Assembly: GCA_031292485.1 (NCBI GenBank)
Contig: JARLHA010000005.1
Location: 1 to 64,000 of the forward strand
DNA: 64,000 nucleotides
Source of the DNA: Mucilaginibacter sp.
GTDB lineage: Bacteria > Bacteroidota > Bacteroidia > Sphingobacteriales > Sphingobacteriaceae
Reading direction: 5' to 3'
The notes beneath the pieces are model-generated. The model was not told the DNA's origin and searched no databases. It saw only the letters and a program-made list of their open reading frames with translations. Numbering within the stretch: the first letter of the stretch is position 1; every line of letters starts with the position of its first letter. Of the stretch, positions 17,218-25,775 are shown in pieces. The position numbers and the translations under genes were made by a program.

Positions 17218-17979
17218 TTGAAAATGAAAAAAACTACCTGCTTTTTAATCCCCTTCGCGCTTACCTGCATGTTTTCAACAGCCCGGGCCCAAACCGCCAC
17301 ATCAACCAAAATAAACTCAAAACAAATAATGGTGGTGGTAAGCAACGGATGGGATAACCTGCAGGGCAAACTGTACGCGTTTAACCGCATCCATGGCCAT
17401 TGGGTGCTCAAATTCAGCAATGCCATAGTGCTGGGCAGCAAGGGGCTTGGTGTAGGCGATGGCATCGAGCCGTTTACCCTGCCGGGTGCACCCATAAAGC
17501 ACGAAGGCGACAAAAAATCACCTGCGGGCATTTTTACCATCGGTACGGCCTTTGGTTATGCTGATAAAAAGGATGCCACCTGGATAAAAGACCACTATGT
17601 ACGTGCATCGGATACGCTGATCTGTGTTGATGATTCAAAATCGGCTTATTACAATACCCTGGCACGCAAGGACACTGTTAAAAGCGCCTATGATAGTTTT
17701 GAGGAAATGCACCTTAAAAAAGACTATTACAAATGGGGCTTGTTCATCAATCATAACTCGGGCAAAATAGTACCCGGCGACGGCTCCTGCATCTTTATGC
17801 ACATTTGGGGCAACGTCAGCGAAGGCACCGACGGCTGCACCGCCATGACGGAGCGCAACATACTGCGGGTATTACACTGGATAAATGCAAAAGATAATCC
17901 GTTGCTGGTACAGTTGCCCAGGGCTGAATACCGGAAATTGAGGAAAGTTTACGGGTTGCCAAGGCTGATGAAGTTTTAA
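17218..17979 (+). CDS. L,D-transpeptidase family protein
   Basis: A 253-aa exported protein with a signal peptide ending near STARAQ (the ATG at 17224 is an alternative start). The YkuD-type catalytic core is visible as SCIFMHIWGNVSEGTDGCTAM near residues 195-220, with the nucleophilic cysteine in GCTAM and the histidine in MHIWG. KSPAGIFTIGTAFGY upstream is the family's substrate-loop pattern. Such enzymes cross-link peptidoglycan through meso-diaminopimelate or anchor proteins to it in the periplasm. Confidence 0.88.
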   Translation: MKMKKTTCFLIPFALTCMFSTARAQTATSTKINSKQIMVVVSNGWDNLQGKLYAFNRIHGHWVLKFSNAIVLGSKGLGVGDGIEPFTLPGAPIKHEGDKKSPAGIFTIGTAFGYADKKDATWIKDHYVRASDTLICVDDSKSAYYNTLARKDTVKSAYDSFEEMHLKKDYYKWGLFINHNSGKIVPGDGSCIFMHIWGNVSEGTDGCTAMTERNILRVLHWINAKDNPLLVQLPRAEYRKLRKVYGLPRLMKF

Positions 17980-17986
17980 TGGTCAG

Positions 17987-18679
17987 TTATCGATAGATAT
18001 GATAATGTGCCGCTATCCTGTGCACTAAAAAGGAAACAAAGTCGATAAAAGCATGGGTAACGATCAAGATCTTAATATTGCGGTACCATTGGTAATGAAT
18101 GGCAAAAATAACGCCGATACAAAAAGCAAATATGATTTCGGTGATATTAAAATACCGGTAGTGGATCACAGCAAACATCGCAGCTGAAACGATCACCGCG
18201 GCTGTCTTATTTTTAAATATCAGCTCCAGCCGGGGCAATAGGTACCCCCGGAAGATAAATTCTTCGGTAAAGCCTGCAGTTATCGCCGCAAACACCATCA
18301 TAGCCGTACTTGAATTCACTATACCAATCATTTGCCTCATCAGCGCCTGGTTATCATGCAAGCCAAACAATTTGGGTATGTTACTTACTATACCCGCGCC
18401 AATAGTCAGCAGGTAAAGCGCCACAAGTGATGCGGGGTAAAACCAAAAGCCATAAGGTTTTTCGGCCCAAAGCAAATAGCGACCTTTCTCTACCCATTTT
18501 GCATAAACAAACAACACAACAACCTCGAACCAGATAAAAAGCCGCGAATATAAAAGAGTGCCAACGGTATAGCCTCTACCCAAAAAAACAAAATGCCCTA
18601 TTATCGGGTAGTAAAAAAATGCAAGCAGGATACCAACAGTTAAAATGATTTTATAGCGGTTATCGGTAAGGGTATCCAT
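17987..18679 (-). CDS. CPBP family intramembrane metalloprotease
   Basis: A 230-aa membrane protein with about seven hydrophobic segments. The CPBP/Abi motifs are present: TEEFIFRGYLLPR near residue 140 (EExxxR), FAVIHYRYFN near 170 and VTHAFIDF near 210 supplying the histidines. The family includes CAAX-processing proteases and bacteriocin self-immunity proteins. Substrate unknown. It converges on the L,D-transpeptidase gene with a gap of seven bases. Confidence 0.88.
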   Translation of the reverse strand: MDTLTDNRYKIILTVGILLAFFYYPIIGHFVFLGRGYTVGTLLYSRLFIWFEVVVLFVYAKWVEKGRYLLWAEKPYGFWFYPASLVALYLLTIGAGIVSNIPKLFGLHDNQALMRQMIGIVNSSTAMMVFAAITAGFTEEFIFRGYLLPRLELIFKNKTAAVIVSAAMFAVIHYRYFNITEIIFAFCIGVIFAIHYQWYRNIKILIVTHAFIDFVSFLVHRIAAHYHIYR

Positions 18680-18800
18680 TAATCAGGGTGAAAGTGTTTT
18701 TGATAAGGCTAAAGTAATCCAAAAAAACAATTAAACCATACTCATCAAATAAATACCCGCTGTTATTCCCCCTACAGGTCAATATAATTAAGTTGAGGAT

Positions 18801-18890
18801 TTTAATATCGAATACCCAATGTCGAATATAGAATAATGAAGTAAGTAACTTCGAAATTCGATATTTAAAATTCATTATTCGATATTAAAT
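18801..18890. repeat. AT-rich inverted repeat (ATATCGAATA type)
   Basis: TTTAATATCGAATA and its reverse complement TATTCGATATTAAA flank a 60-base imperfect stem. A 71-codon leftward frame across it is a shadow. Confidence 0.6.
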
Positions 18891-18918
18891 TCTTTCTCTT
18901 TTCCTTAACTCAATGCCA

Positions 18919-18942
18919 TTCCCCCTTCAGGGGGCCAGGGGG
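18919..18942. repeat. CCCCCTTCAGGGGG-type palindrome
   Basis: Another member of the G/C-run palindrome family seen beside pstB, here just downstream of the RRM gene terminator. Confidence 0.65.
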
Positions 18943-18943
18943 C

Positions 18944-18972
18944 AAAAAAAAGCCTCCCGGAAACCGGAAAGC
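18944..18972 (-). terminator. Intrinsic terminator of the RRM gene
   Basis: On the minus strand GCTTTCCGG, TTT loop, CCGGGAGGC forms a 9-bp stem with G-U pairs, followed by eight T residues. It lies about 38 bases past the RRM stop and is a textbook intrinsic terminator. Confidence 0.85.
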
Positions 18973-19009
18973 TTTCAATTTCAAAAAAAAAGAATAATAT
19001 TATTGGTTA

Positions 19010-19306
19010 TTAATTACGTCTGAAACCACCTTTGGCGCCACCACCACCGGCATTAAAACCGGGGCCTTTATCTTCAGCAATATTTACCGTAATACGGCGG
19101 CCATAATAGCTTGCGCCATTCATGCACCTGATCGCTTCTTTAGCTTCCGCGTCATTCACCATTTCAACAAAACCAAAACCTTTACTCTCTTTTGTTTCGC
19201 GGTCTTTAATGATCCTGAGGGACTTTACCGGCCCAAAATCACCAAAAACGGCACTTAATTCGTTCTCGTCCACTTCTAATGGGAGACCGGCAATAAATAC
19301 TTTCAT
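19010..19306 (-). CDS. RNA recognition motif (RRM) protein, glycine-rich tail
   Basis: A 98-aa RNA-binding protein with ATG at 19306. It has one RRM with RNP2 as VFIAGL (residues 3-8) and RNP1 as KGFGFVEM (residues 41-48). The C-terminal tail is Gly-rich and basic (FNAGGGGAKGGFRRN). Bacterial proteins of this kind are common in Bacteroidota and cyanobacteria, often cold-induced, and bind single-stranded RNA in the cytoplasm. It has its own terminator and no operon partner. Confidence 0.93.
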   Translation of the reverse strand: MKVFIAGLPLEVDENELSAVFGDFGPVKSLRIIKDRETKESKGFGFVEMVNDAEAKEAIRCMNGASYYGRRITVNIAEDKGPGFNAGGGGAKGGFRRN

Positions 19307-19495
19307 CAATGTTTTTAAATTTATGCAAAGATACGGATAATATAGCGGTTTTTTTGGGGTAAAAGGCGAAAGGTGAAAGCTAAAAGGTTTTTATTGCTTA
19401 AGGATTACTTTTTAATTTCGGATTTCGGAATTTCCATTTCGGATTTAAAAAAGCGCCTCAATCTTACTTTCGGCGAATTGCCAGATATGTGTAAT

Positions 19496-19531
19496 TAACA
19501 AATAATGAAATTCATTTTTCATTATTTGTTA
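19496..19531. repeat. Perfect AT-rich hairpin
   Basis: TAACAAATAATGAAA and TTTCATTATTTGTTA form a 15-bp stem around a 6-base loop. It is in the gap between the RRM and PhyH genes. Confidence 0.65.
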
Positions 19532-19599
19532 AACAACTGATTACCAATAAAAACAACAGACGCATCTTCATCGAACCAAAAAAAATTTTAAATTTTCAA

Positions 19600-19760
19600 A
19601 GCCCTCTTTACCGCTTGCGGAAGAGAGGGCTGGTCGAGCGTAGCGATGACCGGGTGAGTACCCCCACTGCGGACATTACCGCCGATGCATGGCGGCGAGT
19701 TTACTCACCCCGACTGCGCTAAGCTGGTCGACCCTCTCTATCGCAAGCGATAAAGAGGGT
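19600..19760. repeat. Long inverted repeat with CCCTCTTTACCGCTTGCGG arms
   Basis: The left arm near 19601-19650 and the right arm near 19705-19760 share GCCCTCTTT, CGCTTGCG, AGAGAGGG and CTGGTCGA elements in opposite orientation. It can fold into nested hairpins. This is a dispersed intergenic element type with no open frame. Confidence 0.7.
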
Positions 19761-19840
19761 AAAAAAATAATTATACTTCGTTCTTCCGAGTTTTCGGACT
19801 TTCGGACTCCGGACTTTCGGACTCCGGACTTCAAACTCCC

Positions 19841-20824
19841 CTACTCCCCCCAATCTTTCAACCCCAGCAGCTTTTCGCCAAGTTCGCTAAGTTGGGCAGT
19901 GGGGTATTTGGTACGCTCCCAGTTGCGCGGGTCGCCGGGGAAGGCGTAACCTTCGGGGGCGATCCTGTCTTTCCACGAGTTGATGCGCCACTGGCGAAGG
20001 GTTTCGTCATCTTCCTGGGCGGGCATCATGGCTATGTATTGCGCAATGCGCACTTTGCTGCCGCTGTTATTGGGCCTAATGCCATGCGGCTCCAGGCTGT
20101 TAAAGATGAGCAGGTCGCCGGCTTCCATTTTTACTTTTACCAGTTCAAGGCCGGTAACATCGGGTTTAAAATAATCGCGATCGGCCGGCTGGCTTAGTTT
20201 CCAGGTATCGTAATTGCGGTACAGCCAGGGGATACACTGAAAGCCGCCCATGTTTTCGTCGGTTTGGTCGGCAAGGGCCAGCACGCCCTGTACATTTTGC
20301 GGGCGGGTTTCAGGGTCGTAATCCCAATGGATAAAGCCCTTATACTCAAACCCCGGCCTTATCGGAAAGTTAAGGTTGGCACGGTCAATGGTTACCCAAA
20401 GTTTTTCGGTGCCCCAAATATCGGTAAAGGCATCATACACGCGCTGGGTTTGGCGGTTATCCCACAGGTACTGGTGGTTATAAACTTCTACCATGCCGGT
20501 ATTGGTAAGCTCCTTCATTTGTATTTCGGCGCGTGGCGGGGCATACCATGTTTCGGGGTCGTTCGGGTCCTTTTCTTCAAACTCCCACAAAAACTTAGCT
20601 GTGCGTTCGGCTTGTTCTTTGGGTACGGCATTTTTAATAACGATGTAACCATTCTCTATCCAGAACTTCCAGTCGTCTTCGCTTAAAACTTTTAGCGGTT
20701 TGCCATTGCTGCGGTCGTTCAGTTTCATAAAACTGCTTTTTGCGGTGGATGGGTTCCCGGGGATCTCCTTATGGGCGTTTGCAGGTGCCATGGTTGCCAT
20801 GGTAGCATTTTCTTTAGTATTCAT
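19841..20824 (-). CDS. Phytanoyl-CoA dioxygenase (PhyH) family protein
   Basis: A 327-aa Fe(II)/2-oxoglutarate oxygenase. The metal triad is seen as HWDYD (near residue 165) and EPHGIRPN (near 250), with the 2-oxoglutarate-binding arginine likely in SKVRIAQYIAM downstream. The N-terminal 40 residues are extended and polar. Family members hydroxylate diverse small molecules in the cytoplasm; the substrate here is unknown. Divergent from an AraC-type gene 268 bases away, which is a plausible dedicated regulator. Confidence 0.88.
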   Translation of the reverse strand: MNTKENATMATMAPANAHKEIPGNPSTAKSSFMKLNDRSNGKPLKVLSEDDWKFWIENGYIVIKNAVPKEQAERTAKFLWEFEEKDPNDPETWYAPPRAEIQMKELTNTGMVEVYNHQYLWDNRQTQRVYDAFTDIWGTEKLWVTIDRANLNFPIRPGFEYKGFIHWDYDPETRPQNVQGVLALADQTDENMGGFQCIPWLYRNYDTWKLSQPADRDYFKPDVTGLELVKVKMEAGDLLIFNSLEPHGIRPNNSGSKVRIAQYIAMMPAQEDDETLRQWRINSWKDRIAPEGYAFPGDPRNWERTKYPTAQLSELGEKLLGLKDWGE

Positions 20825-20965
20825 TGGTTTAATTTTTTCAATTGGTTATACCAAAATTACATGGCGGTTGACTTTAAAACCAATCCTTAAATGACCAATA
20901 TTTGCACTCTATTGATATTTTATTTACCTTTTGGATAAATTTAGGGTAAATGAAGTTATCTCTCA

Positions 20966-21040
20966 GTGCTCTTTGTGCCTCCTTCGTGCCCTTTGCGGTT
21001 AAAATTCTACCACAGTACGCAAAGGAGGCACAGAGAATGC
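20966..21040. repeat. Inverted repeat, CTTTGTGCCTCC / GGAGGCACAGAG
   Basis: The arms pair across a 25-base centre in the PhyH-AraC intergenic region. A related one-armed copy is at 11278-11335. Confidence 0.6.
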
Positions 21041-21092
21041 AAAGATTTTATTGTTTGAAAGATAACGACTGGGATAATTTAAAATAAAAGCC

Positions 21093-21935
21093 ATGCGAAA
21101 ACTACAACTGGAAGAAGTACAGCCCGATATGGGCAGCTCCTTTAAAATACTTAACCCCAGCTTAAGCACCACCTTTTTGTGGCACCTGCACCCCGAGTAT
21201 GAAATAGTGTATGTGGAATCAGCCGGAGGCCCGCGGCATGTGGGCGACCATATCTCGCGTTACGAGGGCAGCGACCTTGTATTCATCGGCCCGAACATAC
21301 CACACCTTAATTTTGATTACGGTGTACATACCGGATGCAAACAGGTGGTAATACAAATGAAAGAGAATTTTTTGGGCGAAGTATTTTTTAATAACCCCGA
21401 GATTGCCGCCATTAAGCAGCTGTTTAAAAACTCCTGCTACGGTTTATCATTTTATGGCGATACCAAAGCCAAAGTTGCCGAAGCGTTAAAAAAGCTGCAG
21501 AGCTTGAACCGTTTCGATCAGTTACTGGCCCTGCTCCAGGTGTTCCAGGTGCTGGCTACCAGCACCGAGGTAGATGTGTTAAATAACCACCCGGCGGGCA
21601 ACAAGGCTTTTGAAAAACAGCAGAAACGGATGAGCTTTATTTACAACTATGTAGAGGAAAACTACCACTTAAAGCCAGATGTTAACCAACTGGCCCAAAA
21701 GACAAGCTTGACTACCGCTGCCTTTTGTCGCTACTTTAAAAAGCAAACCAAACAAACCTTTACCGATTTTTTAAACCAGTACCGCATCAGCCAGGCAAAA
21801 AACCTTTTGCTGCAGGATAAAACCATCACTGAGACCTGCTACGCCACCGGCTTTGAGCAATTAAGCTACTTTAATAAAACCTTTAAGAAATTAACAGGAG
21901 AAAATCCATCGGCGTTTAAGAAGAGGCAGTTGTAA
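21093..21935 (+). CDS. AraC family transcriptional regulator
   Basis: A 280-aa regulator with an N-terminal cupin sensor (about residues 10-150; LWHLHPEYEIVYVE, then FIGPNIPHLNFD). The C-terminal double helix-turn-helix covers about 185-278 (NQLAQKTSLTTAAFCRYFKKQTKQTF, then ITETCYATGFEQLSYFNKTFKKLTGENPSAFKK). The cupin suggests a small-molecule ligand. Its divergent placement next to the PhyH gene suggests it controls that gene; this is inference. Confidence 0.9.
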   Translation: MRKLQLEEVQPDMGSSFKILNPSLSTTFLWHLHPEYEIVYVESAGGPRHVGDHISRYEGSDLVFIGPNIPHLNFDYGVHTGCKQVVIQMKENFLGEVFFNNPEIAAIKQLFKNSCYGLSFYGDTKAKVAEALKKLQSLNRFDQLLALLQVFQVLATSTEVDVLNNHPAGNKAFEKQQKRMSFIYNYVEENYHLKPDVNQLAQKTSLTTAAFCRYFKKQTKQTFTDFLNQYRISQAKNLLLQDKTITETCYATGFEQLSYFNKTFKKLTGENPSAFKKRQL

Positions 21936-22003
21936 AGGAAGACAATAAAGTATAGCCTTTCGTACCGATCCCAAAAACATCTCAAAAAAAAGAGTTTTAA
22001 GCA

Positions 22004-22030
22004 AAACAGCCTCTTAAAAAGAGGCTGTTT
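22004..22030. terminator. Terminator between AraC gene and tRNA-Lys
   Basis: A 10-bp perfect stem AAACAGCCTC/GAGGCTGTTT with a 7-base loop, T-rich on the plus side and A-rich on the other, so it can act in both directions. Confidence 0.8.
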
Positions 22031-22050
22031 GTTAATTGGGGAGTATTTTG

Positions 22051-22123
22051 TGATCCCGCTGGGATTCGAACCCAGGACCCCAACATTAAAAGTGTTATGC
22101 TCTACCAGCTGAGCTACGGAATC
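22051..22123 (-). tRNA. tRNA-Lys (TTT anticodon)
   Basis: A 73-base cloverleaf on the minus strand. The acceptor stem is GATTCCG with CGGGATC. The D arm is GCTC/GAGC. The anticodon loop CTTTTAA has anticodon TTT. The T arm is CTGGG TTCGAAT CCCAG and the discriminator base is A. CCA is not encoded. Confidence 0.95.
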
Positions 22124-22234
22124 TACTTTAACCGTTTCGTTTAAAGTGGTGCAAATATAGGACTATTCAACCTTGTATGCAAGCCTTATTTTAATTTATT
22201 TTTTTACCTTATTAAGGGCTTCATAGCCAGTTAA

Positions 22235-23266
22235 CTAGGGTTTAAAAATTCCTATTTTGCCTCCGTTTCCGGCTAAAAGCACTAATTTTCCGTGTTTGGC
22301 CTTGCGGCAAACGTTAAAACCGGTATCATCTATTTTGGCCCAGGTTTTACCCCCATCAGTGGTAATATTGCTGCCTGGGGTGCCTGTTGAGAGGAAAGTT
22401 CTCTCAGAAATATATTCTACACAGGATTGAAAACCTGAAGGCGGTTTATTAGCTAGACTATACGCGCCAGAATGTTCATCTATTGGATACCAATATTCAG
22501 CGACTGAGTTAGATAGTCCGTCTTTTTGATAATCACCGCCAACAACAACGGTTCCATCTCCGTTGGCAATAGAAAATGCGCCTTGACTTGCCTTACCATG
22601 TAAAAGCTTAAGATCAATTTCCACCCATTTGCCGGGCGCTATTTTATCATCAAGTAAAATAAAATGGCGACTTCGGCGCCCACCAGTTACTATATCTATT
22701 TCATTAGTAGAATCTACTCTCAGGCATGTCCCGCTCGCCGCGAAGGCGGCTTCTCCGGGTAGCGCATTGGGCGGGTATTTAAATGGATCCCACGTTCCTC
22801 CACTGTCCTTAGTTTCCATCAAAACAAATTTATTTTTTATGGGGTCGCCTAATACGTATCCATGCTTTTTATCGGCAAAATCCATTGCGTCAAAAAAATA
22901 AGCTGTGTCTGTATTGCTGTATTTTACCTTCCAGGTGTCGCCGCCATCTGTTGTTTTTAATATTAATGCCGGAGTACCGGAGCTCATGATGATGGCTTCC
23001 TTATCCGAAAATGCTTCAATATCCCTAAAATCGGCCTTTTCAAACCCTTTTACCTGTTGCCAGTTCCATGTTTTACCGCCGTCATGCGTCAGCGCAATAG
23101 TTCCTTTGCTCCCGCTTATCCATGCAATACTGTCGTCCACTACCGATAAACCGCGGATACTTGCGGGATTACCCCGCTGTAGGACGCGAATGCTTTGTGC
23201 ATTTACATGGAAATTTAATATTAAACAACTTAATATGAACGCGTATTTGAAAAAGTTTTTCATCAT
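22235..23266 (-). CDS. Secreted YCF48/BNR-type beta-propeller protein
   Basis: A 343-aa protein with a signal peptide ending near NFHVNAQ. It has repeated DGGKTW or DGGDTWK motifs (near residues 65, 108, 155 and 310), the BNR/Asp-box and YCF48-like repeats that build a seven-bladed propeller. The repeats align with other Bacteroidota oxidoreductase-annotated photosystem-II-assembly-factor-like proteins. No catalytic residues can be named; a periplasmic or outer-membrane role is likely. It is alone in its unit. Confidence 0.8.
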   Translation of the reverse strand: MMKNFFKYAFILSCLILNFHVNAQSIRVLQRGNPASIRGLSVVDDSIAWISGSKGTIALTHDGGKTWNWQQVKGFEKADFRDIEAFSDKEAIIMSSGTPALILKTTDGGDTWKVKYSNTDTAYFFDAMDFADKKHGYVLGDPIKNKFVLMETKDSGGTWDPFKYPPNALPGEAAFAASGTCLRVDSTNEIDIVTGGRRSRHFILLDDKIAPGKWVEIDLKLLHGKASQGAFSIANGDGTVVVGGDYQKDGLSNSVAEYWYPIDEHSGAYSLANKPPSGFQSCVEYISERTFLSTGTPGSNITTDGGKTWAKIDDTGFNVCRKAKHGKLVLLAGNGGKIGIFKP

Positions 23267-23452
23267 TTTATTCCGGTTTTGTCCAATTTGGGGACATATA
23301 TCATAGCTTATATTGGATCATTTGAGTTCCTAAATTAACTTATAAATCTCTTTCTGCAAATCGCCTGCTCATTTTTATATTTATTGGTAAACAATTTGCC
23401 GGAAACGATTATATTTGCAACCTTGTTTACGGCGCAGGCCCAAACAAACAAT

Positions 23453-23536
23453 GCCCGGATGGCGAAATTGGTAAACGTTGCGGTCTCAGAAGCCGTTGAG
23501 AATTGTCTCTTGAGAGTTCGAGTCTCTCTTCGGGCA
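23453..23536 (+). tRNA. tRNA-Leu (CAG anticodon)
   Basis: An 84-base type II tRNA. The acceptor stem is GCCCGGA with TTCGGGC. The anticodon loop CTCAGAA has anticodon CAG. The variable arm is long (TTGAGAATTGTCTCTTGA region). The T arm is GAGAG TTCGAGT CTCTC and the discriminator is A. Confidence 0.92.
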
Positions 23537-23553
23537 CATCCTTTTCTTAAATA

Positions 23554-23596
23554 AAAAGTCTTAAGTCCTTTGACGGACCTTAAACTTAAGACTTTT
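23554..23596. terminator. Hairpin between the two tRNA-Leu genes
   Basis: A 12-bp stem AAAAGTCTTAAG/CTTAAGACTTTT, with a T-rich right side, lies 17 bases after the first tRNA-Leu. It could terminate or process the tRNA transcript. Confidence 0.65.
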
Positions 23597-23607
23597 GGTT
23601 AAACAAA

Positions 23608-23691
23608 GCCCAGGTGGCGAAATTGGTAGACGCACCACTTTGAGGGGGTGGCATTCGCAAGGATGTGGCAGTTCGAATCTGCTCCTGGGCA
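23608..23691 (+). tRNA. tRNA-Leu (GAG anticodon)
   Basis: An 84-base type II tRNA. The acceptor stem is GCCCAGG with CCTGGGC. The anticodon stem is CCACT/GGTGG around loop TTGAGGG (anticodon GAG). It has a long variable arm and the T arm GCAG TTCGAAT CTGC. The discriminator is A. Confidence 0.92.
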
Positions 23692-23752
23692 CTTTCCTTG
23701 TCAGTCGAAAGTCATTAGCCTATAGTCCTGAGTCAATAGAAGACTGGGCTAA

Positions 23753-23837
23753 GAACTTGTTGGCGAGTTTATTAAACTTTGCCAACTCATAAGCCATTGA
23801 GAATTGTCTCTTGAGAGTTCGGGCCTCTCTTCGGGCA
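23753..23837 (+). pseudogene. Degenerate tRNA-Leu copy at edge of phage cluster
   Basis: The 3' 47 bases (23791-23837) match the intact tRNA-Leu(CAG) at 44 of 47 positions, including variable arm, T stem and discriminator. The 5' half aligns only loosely and its acceptor strand no longer pairs with the 3' acceptor strand. The anticodon loop would read CAT. It lies 17 bases from the first phage gene, so it may be a relic attachment site; a decayed tandem duplication is the alternative. Confidence 0.7.
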
Positions 23838-23853
23838 CAAGATGCTCTAAATA

Positions 23854-24306
23854 TTAAGCAGCTGTTTTAAACTCATTCTGGTAAAACCATTCCAGAATTT
23901 CAACGCCATCGCTCCATGTTAATTTGCCGTTAGAAGCAACTTGTGCAACAAATACTGACAGATTATGCAGGAACGCGCCTTTAATATCACCCTCCAACCC
24001 CTGCAATACTTTTACTGCACATGCCGTAATTTGAGCAGGATCAGAAATGCCGGTGCAGCTGTCGGCCAGCTTCAGTTCAGTTAAAATACCCGGTAGTTTG
24101 GCGCGGAGCAGGGTTTTAATTTCATCGTCGATGTCGCCGGGGATTATTGCGGTAAGGATATCTGCTGCCGGTGAATCCACAAAGTTTTTAATGTTCTCGG
24201 TAACCTCAACACCAATATGTATGGCTATTTGCATTTCTGCCGGGAAACTGTCAAAGAGGCTCTTGATCTCGCCCCAAATTTTAATAATAAATGTTTTTAA
24301 GCTCAT
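23854..24306 (-). CDS. Phage protein next to the lysis genes, unknown function
   Basis: A 150-aa mostly helical acidic protein (MSLKTFIIKIWGEIKSLFDSF). It has a strongly amphipathic N terminus and two Cys residues (DSCTGIS, ITACAV). No known fold was recognised. It is the last gene of the leftward phage transcript, after the spanin-like gene, and small helical proteins at this place are common in Bacteroidota phages. A role in lysis or virion release is only a guess. Confidence 0.6.
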   Translation of the reverse strand: MSLKTFIIKIWGEIKSLFDSFPAEMQIAIHIGVEVTENIKNFVDSPAADILTAIIPGDIDDEIKTLLRAKLPGILTELKLADSCTGISDPAQITACAVKVLQGLEGDIKGAFLHNLSVFVAQVASNGKLTWSDGVEILEWFYQNEFKTAA

Positions 24307-24372
24307 GGTTGTTTTGTTTTTTATTTTTATTTGGTGATTACACCGATTGTTTTTTAATTAGGGAATATGGCA

Positions 24373-24696
24373 TTAAGGCCCGGCAGCACTTAGCAGACCT
24401 GCGCCGATTGTTTTTGCGGATGAGTTTCCCGCAGCCGGACCATTTTCATTTTTGGGCAGCAGTTTGATTTCATCCACCTCTTTTTGCAGCAGGTTCACCT
24501 GGTCCTCCAAAACTTTTATGCGGATGTTATTGATCTTCGACTCCGTGCTTTGCGAGCTTTTTATTTCCTGTATATCGCTCCTTAAGCCGAAGTAGGTTGT
24601 CATTACAGAGGCAACTATGCTGGCTGTGCTGATGATGGTTACAACGAGGTTTTTAATGGTAATGCCCTTTAGCTCCTTATGCTCAATTGCAGTCAT
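24373..24696 (-). CDS. Membrane-anchored coiled-coil protein, spanin or holin-like
   Basis: From ATG 24696 the product is 107 aa. A short basic N terminus (MTAIEHKELKGITIK) precedes one membrane segment (about residues 17-36). A coiled coil follows (IQEIKSSQSTESKINNIRIKVLEDQVNLLQKEVDEI is the region near 40-80), then a Gly/Ala/Ser tail. The start at 24777 would overlap the lysozyme gene in an odd frame and is rejected. Placement next to lysozyme supports a lysis-accessory role. Confidence 0.65.
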   Translation of the reverse strand: MTAIEHKELKGITIKNLVVTIISTASIVASVMTTYFGLRSDIQEIKSSQSTESKINNIRIKVLEDQVNLLQKEVDEIKLLPKNENGPAAGNSSAKTIGAGLLSAAGP

Positions 24697-24707
24697 GGAT
24701 ATAAAGC

Positions 24708-25184
24708 TTAATGATGAGCATCCGGTAGCATAAACAACTGGCTTTCTTCCCTGCGCCTTAGTACAAGGGTGTCGCAAATAACTTTTTGGCCGGTTTTGGG
24801 ATCGGTTATTTTATCCCAGGCTAAAAAATGAGCCGCAGCTTCAGCATAATTTTTTTCGTTTAGTTTTACCAGCAGGGTTGATTCCCTGAGCGCTCCGGCT
24901 CCCTCGTTATAGGTAAATGACACCAGCGCGTCAAACTGGTTTTGTGTTAGGGGAACCTTTACGCATTGATTAACTGCGTCTTCGTATTGCCCGAGCGTAT
25001 TGGCAAAAAGGGCGTCGGCCTGGGCGTCGCTTGCCAATTGATCGCCGGGTTTTACCGGTTTGCCATCATGGTAGCGGGTTGACCCATAGCCGATGGTCCA
25101 AACCCCGGCCACATCGCGATAGGCGTCAAGCCGCAGCCCTTCGAAGTTTTTAATTATTTTGAATCCGTTATTACTTAGTTGCAT
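24708..25184 (-). CDS. Phage lysozyme, GH24 family endolysin
   Basis: A 158-aa muramidase of T4/lambdoid lysozyme type. The catalytic glutamate lies in IKNFEGLRLDAYRD (residue 15 region), the Asp and Thr partners in DVAGVWTIGYGST downstream. NQFDALVSFTYNEG near residue 85 is the family's conserved core. It cleaves peptidoglycan at the end of a lytic cycle. No signal peptide, so export needs the holin-like neighbour at 25215. Confidence 0.93.
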   Translation of the reverse strand: MQLSNNGFKIIKNFEGLRLDAYRDVAGVWTIGYGSTRYHDGKPVKPGDQLASDAQADALFANTLGQYEDAVNQCVKVPLTQNQFDALVSFTYNEGAGALRESTLLVKLNEKNYAEAAAHFLAWDKITDPKTGQKVICDTLVLRRREESQLFMLPDAHH

Positions 25185-25214
25185 TTTGTTGGTTTTTAAA
25201 TTTGGAAGAAAAAA

Positions 25215-25436
25215 TCATTGGGCTTGGGTAACTGTTTTAGCAGGTGTAAAAAAGTTTTTGCCGAGGTAAGCCAGGCCGGCCGCCAAGGCAACGCTGCCAA
25301 TAAAGCGCCAGTTAATAGTTAGCGTGCCAGCCTTTACGCTTGTTTCCATAGCGGCAATTACTGCGCCGCCAACAGAAACTAAAAGACCTTTACCAAGATC
25401 CTTAAAGTCGAGAGAGAATAGAGGGGATGTTTGCAT
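25215..25436 (-). CDS. Small membrane protein, holin candidate
   Basis: A 73-aa protein with two hydrophobic segments (GKGLLVSVGGAVIAAM, residues 15-30, and FIGSVALAAGLAYLGKNFF, residues 45-63) joined by a short polar turn. This is typical of class II holins. It sits 30 bases upstream of the lysozyme gene in the same direction, the usual holin-endolysin arrangement. Confidence 0.7.
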   Translation of the reverse strand: MQTSPLFSLDFKDLGKGLLVSVGGAVIAAMETSVKAGTLTINWRFIGSVALAAGLAYLGKNFFTPAKTVTQAQ

Positions 25437-25775
25437 GAGAATATTTGTTTGTAGATTTTCGGATTAGTAATTATTGTGGTTAGGCTGTTATTTTATACCT
25501 TAGCAGGTAATATTTCTATTGTTTTTAAAGCAGAAGTACTTGTTAGTTATATGTACCGTGTCCGGTGTACCAGTACGGTATTTTTATGAAATTAGACCTA
25601 ACGCCAACTGTTAAATTCATTGGGTTGCTTTGGAACTAAGCAATGGATAATTAAGAGAGTGCGGTCAAATATCAGGTTTGTTGTCATGTTGTTAGCGAAT
25701 ATTTGAGACCTTATTAAATCAAATTGTATTCTTCGAAATGAATTTAAACTGTGCTTCGGTTAAAGTGATTGAGCT
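25437..25775. other. Intergenic region upstream of the acyltransferase
   Basis: About 340 AT-rich bases with no supported gene. It separates the divergent holin-like and acyltransferase genes. A short inverted element (GTACCGTG...CAGTACGGTA) lies near 25550-25580. Confidence 0.45.

Noticed and set aside
18660..18875. 71-codon frame near 18.7 kb
   Set aside because: Runs through an inverted repeat and overlaps the CPBP start; no coding features.
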